From Bradyrhizobium ottawaense (GTDB lineage Bacteria > Pseudomonadota > Alphaproteobacteria > Rhizobiales > Xanthobacteraceae), in the NCBI RefSeq assembly GCF_900099825.1, contig NZ_LT629693.1:4475001-4539000 (forward strand): a DNA stretch of 64,000 bases, written 5' to 3'. Below are positions 49,569-58,032 of the stretch, piece after piece (positions within the stretch are counted from its first letter, which is position 1; every line of letters starts with the position of its first letter). The translations under genes and the position numbers were made by a program. The notes below the pieces were generated by a model that saw nothing but the letters and a program-made list of their open reading frames with translations, was not told the DNA's origin and made no database searches.

Positions 49569-51122
49569 ATGGTAATTCGATTGACGACGGCGCGATCCAC
49601 CGTGGCGATGCGGCGACGGGGCCGTCCCGCCATGGTGACGCTCGCGGCGATGACCGCACTGACGGCGCTGACCGCCGGCGCCGCGGCGAGACAGGCTCGC
49701 CCCGCAGCCCCCACCGAGGCGACCGCGTCGCGCGAGGCCGGCGAGCCGATCATGGCGATCGTGTCGATCAAGAGCCAGCAGGTCACCTTCTACGATGCCG
49801 ACGGCTGGATCCTGCGCGCGCCGGTCTCGACCGGCACCACCGGACGCGAGACGCCGGCCGGCGTCTTCGCCCTCATCGAGAAGGACAAGGATCATCATTC
49901 GACCCTCTATGACGATGCCTGGATGCCGAACATGCAGCGCATCACCTGGAACGGCGTCGCGCTGCACGGCGGGCCGCTGCCCGGCTATGCGGCCTCGCAC
50001 GGCTGCGTGCGGATGCCCTTTGGCTTTGCGGAAAAACTGTTCGACAAGACGCACATCGGGATGCGGGTGATCATCTCGCCTGAAAACGCCGAACCGGTCG
50101 AGTTCTCGCATCCCTCGCTGTTCGTTCCGAACGCGGAGGCCATCGCGGCCGCGCCGGCCAAAGCTGCGGCGCTCCCCCGCGAGGCGGCCGAGGCTGCCAA
50201 GGCGGCCGACGAGGCGAAGAAAGCCGCTGCGACGGCGACGCGCGAGACAGCCACGCTGACGGCGTCGCTGCGCAAGCTGGAGGCGCTCAAGACCCGCGCC
50301 GCCGCCGAACTCGCTTACGCCGACAAGGTGCTCGCCGCCGCCAAGACGGACGAGGCCAAGGCAAAGGCCGAGGATCTCAAGCAGAAAGCCGCCGCCAAGG
50401 CTGCGGATCTCGCGACCCAGCTCGACACCGCCAAGGCCGACGCGAAAGCGAAGCTCGACGCTGCTGCCGCCGCCAAGGAAGCGGTCAAGCCTGCCCAGGC
50501 CAGGAAAGTCGAAACGGCGAAAGCGGCGCTCGACGCCAAGCTCGCGCTCGAGCCGGCCTCGGTCTACATCAGCCGCGCGACGCAGAAGCTTTACGTGCGG
50601 CGCAACACACACAAGCCGGCGCCGGACGGCGGCGGCGAGGTGTTCGATACCACGATCGAGCTTCCCATCACGATCCGCGATCCCGGAAAGCCGATCGGCA
50701 CCCATGTGTTCACGGCGATGGCGCGCAACGACACGGGCCTGCGCTGGTCCGTGGTCACGATCGACAACGGGGACAACGCCAAGGACGCGCTCGACCGCAT
50801 TACCATGCCGCAGGAGATACTCGACCGCATCGCGCCGACCGCATTGCCGCGATCCTCGATCGTCATTTCGGACGAGCCGCTGAGCAGCGAGACCAACTAT
50901 CGCACCGAATTCGTCGCGGTGCTGAGCAATCAGCCGCAAGGCGGCTTCATCACGCGCAAGCCCACGGCCAATATCCTGGTTGAGAACGACAGAACCGACG
51001 ACGGCTGGGGTTTCTTTTTTCAGCGCAATCCGGAACCTCAACCGGTAAATCCGCGGCAGCGGGGCGGCCAACCACCCCGTCAGGTGCAACCGTACTATCG
51101 CCAGTGGCAACCGGGCTGGTAG
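49569..51122 (+). CDS. L,D-transpeptidase with coiled-coil linker and second Cys-less YkuD-like domain
   Basis: A 517-residue exported protein. I place the start at ATG 49569, with GAGG six bases upstream, although the frame is open from 49473. A basic then hydrophobic N-terminus (MVTLAAMTALTALTAGAAA) exports it. The first YkuD domain (about residues 60-175) has the active-site motif HGGPLPGYAASHGCVRMP with Cys146, and should crosslink peptidoglycan peptides. An Ala/Lys-rich helical linker follows (about 190-325). The third part (about 330-490) repeats the YkuD strand order (YISRATQKLYVRRN, PIGTHVFTAM) but lacks the His-x(n)-SHGCxR site. The C-terminus is Pro/Arg/Gln-rich. Confidence 0.85.
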   Translation: MVIRLTTARSTVAMRRRGRPAMVTLAAMTALTALTAGAAARQARPAAPTEATASREAGEPIMAIVSIKSQQVTFYDADGWILRAPVSTGTTGRETPAGVFALIEKDKDHHSTLYDDAWMPNMQRITWNGVALHGGPLPGYAASHGCVRMPFGFAEKLFDKTHIGMRVIISPENAEPVEFSHPSLFVPNAEAIAAAPAKAAALPREAAEAAKAADEAKKAAATATRETATLTASLRKLEALKTRAAAELAYADKVLAAAKTDEAKAKAEDLKQKAAAKAADLATQLDTAKADAKAKLDAAAAAKEAVKPAQARKVETAKAALDAKLALEPASVYISRATQKLYVRRNTHKPAPDGGGEVFDTTIELPITIRDPGKPIGTHVFTAMARNDTGLRWSVVTIDNGDNAKDALDRITMPQEILDRIAPTALPRSSIVISDEPLSSETNYRTEFVAVLSNQPQGGFITRKPTANILVENDRTDDGWGFFFQRNPEPQPVNPRQRGGQPPRQVQPYYRQWQPGW

Positions 51123-51145
51123 CAGGGCATCGCGGACGCCGTTAG

Positions 51146-52078
51146 CTACTTCGCGCGCGCGACGGCTTCCATGATCCACTTCCGCAGCGCGCCGATGCGG
51201 CGGTCGCGTGCCTGTTCGGTGCGGGAGACCAGATAGATCGTCTCGTGATAGGCGCCTTCAAACGCAAACGGCGCCACCAGCCGCTTGCCGTAGCCGGGAC
51301 GCGTCTTGATCAGCGGCGCCATCGCCAGCGTGACGCCGAGCCCGTGTTCGGCGGCCTCCAGCATCGCCGGTACGCTGTCGAGCCAGAGATGGCCGCGCGG
51401 GACGAGGTGCGACAGGCCAGCCTCCTTGAGCCAGGCGGGCCAGGCGCGCGGTTGTGTCGTCAGGTGAATCAGCACCTCGCGCGACAGGTCTTCCGGTGTT
51501 CGCAAGCCTTGTTTGACCAGCGCCGGCGCGCAGACCGGCAATCCCTTCACCGTGACCAGCGGTTCGAATTTCAGCCCGGTCGAATGTTCGCGACCATAGC
51601 GGATGGCGACGTCGACGCGTGACGAATTGAAGTCGGCATATTGATGTGTGGCTTCGATGCGCAGCGTGAGAGCGGGATGGCGCCGCTTGAAATCCGGCAA
51701 CGCCGGCAGCAGCACCGCGGAGGTGAAAAACGGCAGCGAACTGATCCAGAGTTCGCTTGAGGCGTCGCGGCGATGCTGCAGCATGTCGCGGCCGGCATCC
51801 TGCAGCGTCGCCAGCGCCACCGCGACTTTCGCCAGATAACGTTCGCCGTCGGCGGTCAGCCGCACCGAGCGCGCGCCGCGCACGAACAGCTTGACGCCGA
51901 ACTGCGCTTCCAGCCCGCGAATCTGGTGGCTGATCGCCGACGGGCTGAGCGACAGGTCGCGCGCGGCGCGGCGAAAGCTCAATTGCGTGGCGGCGCGCTC
52001 GAACGCCAGCAGCGCGGTCAGTGGCGGAATCGCGCGCAGCGCGTATCCGGGGACGTGCGCGGGATGAATAATATTCAT
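51146..52078 (-). CDS. LysR-family transcriptional regulator, GcvA-like
   Basis: A transcription factor of about 310 residues. The helix-turn-helix is at the N-terminus (AFERAATQLSFRRAARDLSL, SPSAISHQIRGLE), followed by LFVRGARSVRLTADGERYL, and then the substrate-binding domain. ATG 52078 is preferred since it shortens an otherwise unusually long N-terminal extension; ATG 52111 is an alternative. GcvA-type members often control divergent neighbours, and here the thioesterase gene at 52160 is divergent. Confidence 0.85.
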   Translation of the reverse strand: MNIIHPAHVPGYALRAIPPLTALLAFERAATQLSFRRAARDLSLSPSAISHQIRGLEAQFGVKLFVRGARSVRLTADGERYLAKVAVALATLQDAGRDMLQHRRDASSELWISSLPFFTSAVLLPALPDFKRRHPALTLRIEATHQYADFNSSRVDVAIRYGREHSTGLKFEPLVTVKGLPVCAPALVKQGLRTPEDLSREVLIHLTTQPRAWPAWLKEAGLSHLVPRGHLWLDSVPAMLEAAEHGLGVTLAMAPLIKTRPGYGKRLVAPFAFEGAYHETIYLVSRTEQARDRRIGALRKWIMEAVARAK

Positions 52079-52159
52079 CTGAGGTGACAAAATCCCTTTT
52101 GTTGAAGGCATCGCATTCAGCCAGATTAGCTTATCGCTCCATATTTCTCATCTCAGAAA

Positions 52160-52990
52160 GTGCCTTCCGTGGCCATCTTCGAACCCTCCGGTCATCCCCA
52201 TCGATGGAACCCCTCCGCGCTGGCCGCCGGGCCGTTCGCGGGGCTGCAGGGCGGGGCGGTCGCCAGCCTCTTGACGGCGGAGATCGAGGCGCAGGCAGGC
52301 GAGCGGAAATGGGGCACGGCGATCTCGGCCTCGGCGTGGTTCTTGCGGCCGACCCCGATGACGGATTTGCGAACGCAACTTTCGGTCGTCAGCGAAGGCG
52401 GCCGGGTCAGCGTGATCGACAACACGCTGTGGCCGGCCAATGACGATCAGCCCTGCGCCACCGTTCGGGTGACGCTGTCGCGTGAACGCGCCGTCGAAAT
52501 CCCAGTTCTTCCTGACTCAGGCTTTGCCGATCCCGTCAGCGCCGCCATCGATCCGCTGCGGTTCCCGGTCCGCACCCGGCGCGCGGCGCACGGCAAGCCA
52601 TGGTTCATGGATGCCATGGAGGCGCGCGAGGGCGACGGAGTCGCCTGGTTCCGTCTCGACCATGCCATCATCGATGGCGCCGGATGCCTGCCGCTGTCAT
52701 CCCTGCTGGGTCCGGCGGACTGGACCCACGGCATCGCCAGGCCGGTCCAGAACGTGGTCGCCGACCCGAACCCGAACCTGACCGTGCAATTGTTCAGGCC
52801 GCCGTCCAGTCCGTGGGTCGGCGTCCGCGCCGAAACGAGGTGGCGTCCGGCGGCAGGCCTCGGGGCCGGCAGTGGCGTGCTGCTCGACGTTATGGGCGAG
52901 ATCGGCCGGGTCTCGATGTCCGTGATCCTGGTGCCGTTTCCCAAGGTTGCGGCCGAAGGCGCGTCAAAGCCGATACCGGCATCGGGTTAA
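52160..52990 (+). CDS. Acyl-CoA thioesterase-like double hotdog protein
   Basis: A 276-residue protein with the features of the TesB-like thioesterase family: PFAGLQGGAVASLLTAEIEA at the N-terminus, a mid-domain SAWFLRPTPMTDLRT, and a second hotdog from about residue 130 (GKPWFMDAMEAREGDGVAWF, LSSLLGPADW). Members hydrolyse acyl-CoA or are inactive relatives. The GTG at 52160 or the one at 52169 could be the start. It is divergent from the LysR gene, whose protein may regulate it. Confidence 0.75.
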   Translation: MPSVAIFEPSGHPHRWNPSALAAGPFAGLQGGAVASLLTAEIEAQAGERKWGTAISASAWFLRPTPMTDLRTQLSVVSEGGRVSVIDNTLWPANDDQPCATVRVTLSRERAVEIPVLPDSGFADPVSAAIDPLRFPVRTRRAAHGKPWFMDAMEAREGDGVAWFRLDHAIIDGAGCLPLSSLLGPADWTHGIARPVQNVVADPNPNLTVQLFRPPSSPWVGVRAETRWRPAAGLGAGSGVLLDVMGEIGRVSMSVILVPFPKVAAEGASKPIPASG

Positions 52991-52998
52991 CCGCCATT

Positions 52999-53015
52999 CA
53001 CGTCACTTTGACGTG
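52999..53015. promoter_or_regulatory. 17-bp perfect inverted repeat upstream of type I secretion genes
   Basis: CACGTCA-CTT-TGACGTG, about 125 bases before the exporter start, in the thioesterase-exporter gap. No T-run follows, so an operator is more likely than a terminator. A related ACGTGAC half occurs at 53054. Confidence 0.45.
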
Positions 53016-53140
53016 GTTCCGACGGGTGATCCGGTTCATATGAATTCAGGTTAACGTGACTTAAATAGACGCTGGCCGAAAACATCGGTAAAACCAGCCC
53101 GTTACACGTCACCCGATTTCATTTGAAGAGAAACGCATTA

Positions 53141-54883
53141 ATGGCAGCCGCTTCCGGCGTCCGGCGTTCCGAACTCGTTGAAGCGTTGCGCGCCTGTCGC
53201 GACGCCTTCATCGGCGTCGGCGTCATGAGTTGCATGATCAATCTGCTGTATCTGACCGGCTCGATTTTCATGCTCGAAGTCTACGACCGCGTGCTGCCGA
53301 GCCGCAGCGTGCCGACCCTGGTCGGCCTGGTCATTCTCGCCGCCGGCCTCTACATCGCGCAAGGCTTTCTCGACCTGCTCCGCGGCCGCATTCTCGGACG
53401 TATCGGGACCTCGCTCGACGAAGCCATCAACGCCCGCGTGTTCGACACCGTCGTTCGGCTGCCGCTGCTGGTCGGCAGCCGCAACGAGGGCCTGCAGCCG
53501 CTGCGCGATCTCGACAATGTCAGGTCGTTCCTCGGCAGCATGGGACCGGGCGCGTTCTTCGATCTGCCGTGGCTGCCATTCTATCTGGCGATCTGTTTCG
53601 CGTTCCACTGGCTGCTCGGCCTCACCGCTCTGGTCGGCGCCATCATTCTGGTGACGCTGACCCTGATCACCGAATTCCTGTCGCGCCAGCCCGCCCGCGA
53701 GGCGATGACGCTGGCCGCCCGCCGCAACGATCTCGCCGCCACCAGCCGGCGCAACGCCGAAGTGCTGGTCGCGATGGGCATGTCCGGACGGCTGACCAAG
53801 CGCTGGAGCGAGGCCAACGAAAACTATCTGGCCGGCAACCAGCGCGCCAGCGACGTCGCCGGCGGTCTCGGCGCGGTCGCCAAGGTCTTGCGCATGATGC
53901 TGCAGTCGGCCGTGCTCGGCGTCGGCGCCTATCTGGTGATCCACCAGGAAGCGACCGCCGGCATCATCATCGCGGGCTCGATCCTGAGCGCGCGGGCGCT
54001 GGCGCCGGTCGATCTCGCGATCGCCCACTGGAAGGGCTTTGTCGCCGCCCGCCAGAGCTGGCATCGCCTCAACAAGCTTCTGCTGCAGATGCCGGCGTCG
54101 GGCACGCAAACCCTGCTGCAGAACCCGACGAAGCGGCTGTCGGTCGAGGGCGTCGCCATCGTGCCGCCCGGCGACCAGCGCGTCATCGTGCAGGACGTTA
54201 CGTTTGCGGTCGAGGCCGGTACCGGCGTCGGCATCATCGGGCCGAGCGGATCGGGCAAGTCGTCGCTGGTGCGCGCGCTGGTCGGCGTCTGGACGCCGTT
54301 CCGCGGCAAGGTGCGGCTTGACGGTGCTGCGCTCGACCAGTGGTCGTCGGACGTGCTCGGCGCCAACATCGGCTATCTGCCGCAGGACGTCGAACTGTTC
54401 GCGGGCTCGGTGGCGCAGAACATCTGCCGCTTCGATCCCGACGCCAGTTCGGAAGCGATCATCGCCGCCGCCAAGGAAGCCGGCGTGCATGACATGATCA
54501 TCAAGATGCGCGAGGGCTATGACAGCCAGATCGGCGAGCAGGGCACCGCGCTTTCGGCGGGGCAGGCACAGCGCGTGGCGCTGGCGCGGGCGCTGTACGG
54601 CAATCCGTTCCTGATCGTGCTCGACGAACCGAACTCCAACCTCGATACCGAGGGCGACGAGGCGCTGACCCGCGCGGTCCGCGGCGCCCGCGAGCGCGGC
54701 GCCATCGTGATCGTGGTGGCGCACCGGCCGATCGGGATCGAGGCGGTCGATCAACTGCTGGTGCTGAAGGACGGCCGCATGCAGGCCTTCGGTCCGAAGG
54801 AAGCCGTTCTCGGCCAGGTGTTGCAGCGCGTCGCGCCGCCGCCGCCGATCAAGATCGTTTCCGATGCGGGACACAAATCATGA
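53141..54883 (+). CDS. Type I secretion ABC exporter, PrtD class
   Basis: A 580-residue exporter with fused membrane and ATPase parts. ATG 53141 follows GAAGAGA; a TTG 18 bases upstream is possible. There is no N-terminal C39 peptidase domain, so it belongs to the RTX-protease/lipase (PrtD) branch. Membrane helices include MINLLYLTGSIFMLEVYDRV, and the ATPase has Walker A GPSGSGKSSL, signature LSAGQAQRVALARAL and Walker B LIVLDEPNSNLD. The start of the HlyD-like gene overlaps its stop. No outer membrane TolC gene is in the window, so a housekeeping TolC is presumably used. It is a candidate exporter for the 3673-residue protein. Confidence 0.93.
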   Translation: MAAASGVRRSELVEALRACRDAFIGVGVMSCMINLLYLTGSIFMLEVYDRVLPSRSVPTLVGLVILAAGLYIAQGFLDLLRGRILGRIGTSLDEAINARVFDTVVRLPLLVGSRNEGLQPLRDLDNVRSFLGSMGPGAFFDLPWLPFYLAICFAFHWLLGLTALVGAIILVTLTLITEFLSRQPAREAMTLAARRNDLAATSRRNAEVLVAMGMSGRLTKRWSEANENYLAGNQRASDVAGGLGAVAKVLRMMLQSAVLGVGAYLVIHQEATAGIIIAGSILSARALAPVDLAIAHWKGFVAARQSWHRLNKLLLQMPASGTQTLLQNPTKRLSVEGVAIVPPGDQRVIVQDVTFAVEAGTGVGIIGPSGSGKSSLVRALVGVWTPFRGKVRLDGAALDQWSSDVLGANIGYLPQDVELFAGSVAQNICRFDPDASSEAIIAAAKEAGVHDMIIKMREGYDSQIGEQGTALSAGQAQRVALARALYGNPFLIVLDEPNSNLDTEGDEALTRAVRGARERGAIVIVVAHRPIGIEAVDQLLVLKDGRMQAFGPKEAVLGQVLQRVAPPPPIKIVSDAGHKS

Positions 54884-56214
54884 CCCAGGAATCGAAGGGC
54901 GGGCCGAAGAGCGAACTGAAGGGCGCGCGGCGCTCGATCCGGGCGCATATGATTGTCGGTCTCGCCGTGATGCTGGTGCTGGCCGGCGGCTTCGGCACCT
55001 GGGCCTCGACGGTGCAGATCTCGGGCGCGCTGATCGCGCCGGGCGCGGTGGTGGTCGATTCCAACGTCAAGAAAGTTCAGCACCCGACCGGCGGCGTGGT
55101 CGGCGAGGTGCGCGCGCATGACGGCGACACCGTCAAGGCCGGCGACATCGTCGTGCGCCTCGACGAGACGGTGGTGAAGGCGAGCCTTGCCATCGTGGTC
55201 AAGACGCTGAACGGGCTGTGGGCGCGCGCGGCGCGACTCGAAGCCGAGCAGCGCGGGCTCGACAAGATCAAGTTTCCGCCGCAGCTGACCGACCAGGCCA
55301 GCGATCCCGACGTGCGGGACGTCATGGCCAGCGAAACCAAATTGTTCGAGGTTCGCGTCAACGGACGATCCGGGCAAAAGGCGCAGTTGCGCGAGCGCGT
55401 CACCCAGCTCAACGAGGAAATCGCGGGTCTCACGGCCCAGGAGCAGTCGAAAGACAAGGAAATCGCGCTGGTCGAAAAGGAACTGATCGGCGTGCGCCAG
55501 CTCTACGACCAGCATCTGGTGCAGATCTCGCGGCTGACGACGCTGGAGCGCGATGCCGCCCGGCTATCGGGCGAGCGGGCGCAGTACATCGCCTCGCGCG
55601 CGCAGGCAAAGGGCAAGATCACCGAGACCGAACTGCAGATCATCCAGGTCGACAAGGACATGGTCAGCGAGGTCTCCAAGGATCTGCGCGAGAGCAACGA
55701 CAAGATCGGCGAGTTCGTCGAACGCAAGGTCACCGCCGAGGATCAATTGCGCCGTATCGACATCCGCGCGCCGCAGGACGGCATGGTGCTGCAGTCGACG
55801 GTGCATACCGTCGGCGGCGTCATCACCGCCGGCGACGCCATCATGATGATCGTGCCGCAGGCCGACGCGCTGTCGGTCGAGGCCAAGGTCAATCCGCAGG
55901 ACATCGACAAGCTGCAGATTGGCCAGAAGACGCTGCTGCGGCTGTCGGCCTTCAACCAGCGCACCACGCCGGAATTGAACGGCGTCGTCACCCGCGTCTC
56001 GGCCGACGTCACCACCGATCAGCGCACCGGGCAGGCCTACTACACCATCCGCGTCTCGATGCCGCCGGCAGAAGTCGCCCGCCTCGGCGGCGAGAACAAG
56101 ATCATCCCCGGCATGCCGGTGGAAGCCTTCGTGCAGACCGGCGACCGCACGATGTTTTCCTATCTGATGAAGCCCTTGAGCGACCAGTTGATGCGCTCGT
56201 TCCGGGAGAAGTGA
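54880..56214 (+). CDS. Type I secretion periplasmic adaptor, HlyD/PrtE family
   Basis: A 444-residue membrane fusion protein, overlapping the exporter gene by four bases (ATGA). One N-terminal membrane helix (HMIVGLAVMLVLAGGFGTWA), a lipoyl-like half (VQHPTGGVVGEVRAHDGDTV), two long coiled-coil helices (about residues 150-300), and the C-terminal HlyD region (RIDIRAPQDGMVLQSTVHT, GDAIMMIVPQAD). It bridges the PrtD exporter to TolC. Confidence 0.93.
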   Translation: MTQESKGGPKSELKGARRSIRAHMIVGLAVMLVLAGGFGTWASTVQISGALIAPGAVVVDSNVKKVQHPTGGVVGEVRAHDGDTVKAGDIVVRLDETVVKASLAIVVKTLNGLWARAARLEAEQRGLDKIKFPPQLTDQASDPDVRDVMASETKLFEVRVNGRSGQKAQLRERVTQLNEEIAGLTAQEQSKDKEIALVEKELIGVRQLYDQHLVQISRLTTLERDAARLSGERAQYIASRAQAKGKITETELQIIQVDKDMVSEVSKDLRESNDKIGEFVERKVTAEDQLRRIDIRAPQDGMVLQSTVHTVGGVITAGDAIMMIVPQADALSVEAKVNPQDIDKLQIGQKTLLRLSAFNQRTTPELNGVVTRVSADVTTDQRTGQAYYTIRVSMPPAEVARLGGENKIIPGMPVEAFVQTGDRTMFSYLMKPLSDQLMRSFREK

Positions 56215-56221
56215 TTTTCCT

Positions 56222-56342
56222 GTCGTCCCGGCGAACGCCGGGACCCATACGCCGTGCCGCTCGTGTTGAGAGACGCTGTTCGACGACTTTTGCTTAACCG
56301 CTAAATCCTGTGGTTATGGGTCCCGGCGTTCGCCGGGACGAC
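56222..56342. repeat. Inverted-repeat element with perfect 28-bp arms
   Basis: Arms 56222-56249 and 56315-56342 are perfect reverse complements. Each arm itself contains a self-complementary GTCCCGGCG-type hairpin also seen at 38914-38939. It lies between the convergent adaptor and CinA-family genes and probably acts as a bidirectional terminator. Confidence 0.8.
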
Positions 56343-56345
56343 GAG

Positions 56346-56825
56346 CTAACCCAAATTCTGCAGCAGCAATTTCAGCGCCGTCGACGCGAATGCGTCCATG
56401 TTGGCTTGCCGGTCCCCGCTTCCCGTTTCCAGCGTGAACACGGCCTGCGCGGGGCCTGCGACCGCCATGCAGCTATGGCCGGCGGCGTCGCCGTAGCGGT
56501 TGCCGGTCGGACCGGTGGCGCCGGTTTCCGACAGGCCCCAGTCGGTCGCAAAACGCTGACGAACCTGGCTCGCCAGCAATTTCGCGTAAGGCTCCGACGC
56601 CGAGCGAATGCCCTTCATCGCATCATCAGGGATGTCCATCAACAGCTGCCGCGCATCGCGGGTATAGACCACGGCGCCGCCGAGAAAATACGCCGACGCG
56701 CCCGGCACCGACAGCAGCGCTGCCGAGATCAGCCCGCCGGTCGATGATTCCGCAATCGCAATGGTCTGTTTGCGCGCGATCAGCTTGGCCGCGATCTGCT
56801 CGGCGATCCCAACGAGTTCCTTCAT
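56346..56825 (-). CDS. CinA C-terminal-domain nicotinamide-nucleotide amidohydrolase (PncC-like)
   Basis: A 159-residue protein with the single-domain PncC form: IAAKLIARKQTIAIAESSTG near the start, AESSTGGLISAALLSVPGAS, FLGGAVVYTRDARQLL, and SETGATGPTGNRYG. These are the motifs of NMN deamidases, which convert nicotinamide mononucleotide to nicotinate mononucleotide and ammonia in NAD recycling. Full-length CinA is over 400 residues, so only the C-terminal domain is present, which is normal for PncC. It lies five bases from the next gene on the same strand. Confidence 0.9.
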   Translation of the reverse strand: MKELVGIAEQIAAKLIARKQTIAIAESSTGGLISAALLSVPGASAYFLGGAVVYTRDARQLLMDIPDDAMKGIRSASEPYAKLLASQVRQRFATDWGLSETGATGPTGNRYGDAAGHSCMAVAGPAQAVFTLETGSGDRQANMDAFASTALKLLLQNLG

Positions 56826-56830
56826 GGACT

Positions 56831-57835
56831 TCAGCTCCGCTTCAGCAGGCGTTTCAGCAACGACTTTTTATCTTCGGCGGGCTTCGCCAGCGAGTTGTAG
56901 ACCACGCGAACGAAGTTGGTGGCGGCGAGTTCGGTCGGCGCCCACTTCTTGTCGAGATCGGCGAACGGTTTTGCGGCGATCACGTCGGCCTCGCTCTTGC
57001 CGTCCTTCACCAGCTTCGCCATGCGGTCGCGCGCGGTCACCAGCATGGTGCGATATTCGGTGAGCGCGGCCTTGTCGGCGATCGGCCCGTGGCCGGGCAC
57101 GATGCGTGTCTTGGCGTTGGTCAGCTTGAGATAGGCGTCGGCGGCCGCGATCATGCCCTTGATGTTGCCGCCATTGGCGAAGTCGATGTTGGGATAGCGG
57201 CCGTTGGTGAAGGTATCGCCGGTCGCCAGCACGTTGGCGGTCTTGAACCAGACATAGGTGTCGCCGTCGGTATGGGCGTTGCGGACGTGCTTGAGGTCGG
57301 CGACGCGGCCGGGAAGCCTGACCTTGGAGAACACCTCATAGGTCTCGGTCGGCAGCGCGCCGGGGGCCGCCGGCGGCGTCTTGGCGCCGGTCAGGCCGTT
57401 GGTGGTGCCGGCCGCGAGCCTGCTCTTGACATGAATCTGGGCGACGATCGTGACGCCGTCCCTGGCGAAGGCTTCGTTTCCGCCGGTGTGGTCGCCGTGA
57501 TAGTGCGTGTTGATCAGGTATTTGACCGGCAGGTTCGAGATCGCGGCAATTGCCGCCTTGATCTTGTCGTGCAGCGGCGCGTACTGGCCGTCGACCATGA
57601 TGATGCCGCTGTTTCCCAGCGCCACGGTGATATTTCCGCCCTGGCCTTCGAGCATATAGACGTTGTCGCCGAGGTCGGTGGTCTTGATCTCGACTTTTGA
57701 AAAATCGTCCGGCGGCGGGGTGGCAGGTGCTGCGGGCTGTACTGCAGGCGGCGTTTGTTGGGCAAGTACGCCGCCGGTCAGGAGACCGGCCGAGAGAAGA
57801 GTGACGGCCATTGCCGCGCGTGCCATCCGAATCAT
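56831..57835 (-). CDS. Exported metallo-beta-lactamase-fold hydrolase
   Basis: A 334-residue periplasmic protein. ATG 57835 has GGGAG upstream; the signal peptide runs AAMAVTLLSAGLLTGGVLAQ. The metal motif HYHGDHTGG (HxHxDH) is intact near residue 120, with further ligands in HTDGDTYVWF and VPGHGPIADK. Related to quinoprotein-relay and glyoxalase-like secreted hydrolases; the exact substrate is not clear. Unlike the protein at 6824-7639, it should be a competent di-metal enzyme. Confidence 0.88.
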   Translation of the reverse strand: MIRMARAAMAVTLLSAGLLTGGVLAQQTPPAVQPAAPATPPPDDFSKVEIKTTDLGDNVYMLEGQGGNITVALGNSGIIMVDGQYAPLHDKIKAAIAAISNLPVKYLINTHYHGDHTGGNEAFARDGVTIVAQIHVKSRLAAGTTNGLTGAKTPPAAPGALPTETYEVFSKVRLPGRVADLKHVRNAHTDGDTYVWFKTANVLATGDTFTNGRYPNIDFANGGNIKGMIAAADAYLKLTNAKTRIVPGHGPIADKAALTEYRTMLVTARDRMAKLVKDGKSEADVIAAKPFADLDKKWAPTELAATNFVRVVYNSLAKPAEDKKSLLKRLLKRS

Positions 57836-58032
57836 GAAGAATCTCCCGGCTTCCAATGCTTCCTAGCACCCCAAGCGTTGGGGCACCCATGCCCTCCTAG
57901 CACAGGAGGGTCACGTTTGCCGAGTTGCGGCGCGGCGGCGGGGCTGATTGAATGCAGCCAACGAACCGGCGGCGTGGCTTGCAGAAGCCTGAGAGCACAC
58001 GCGGGCCCGCACGAGGAAGCTCAGGAAACATC

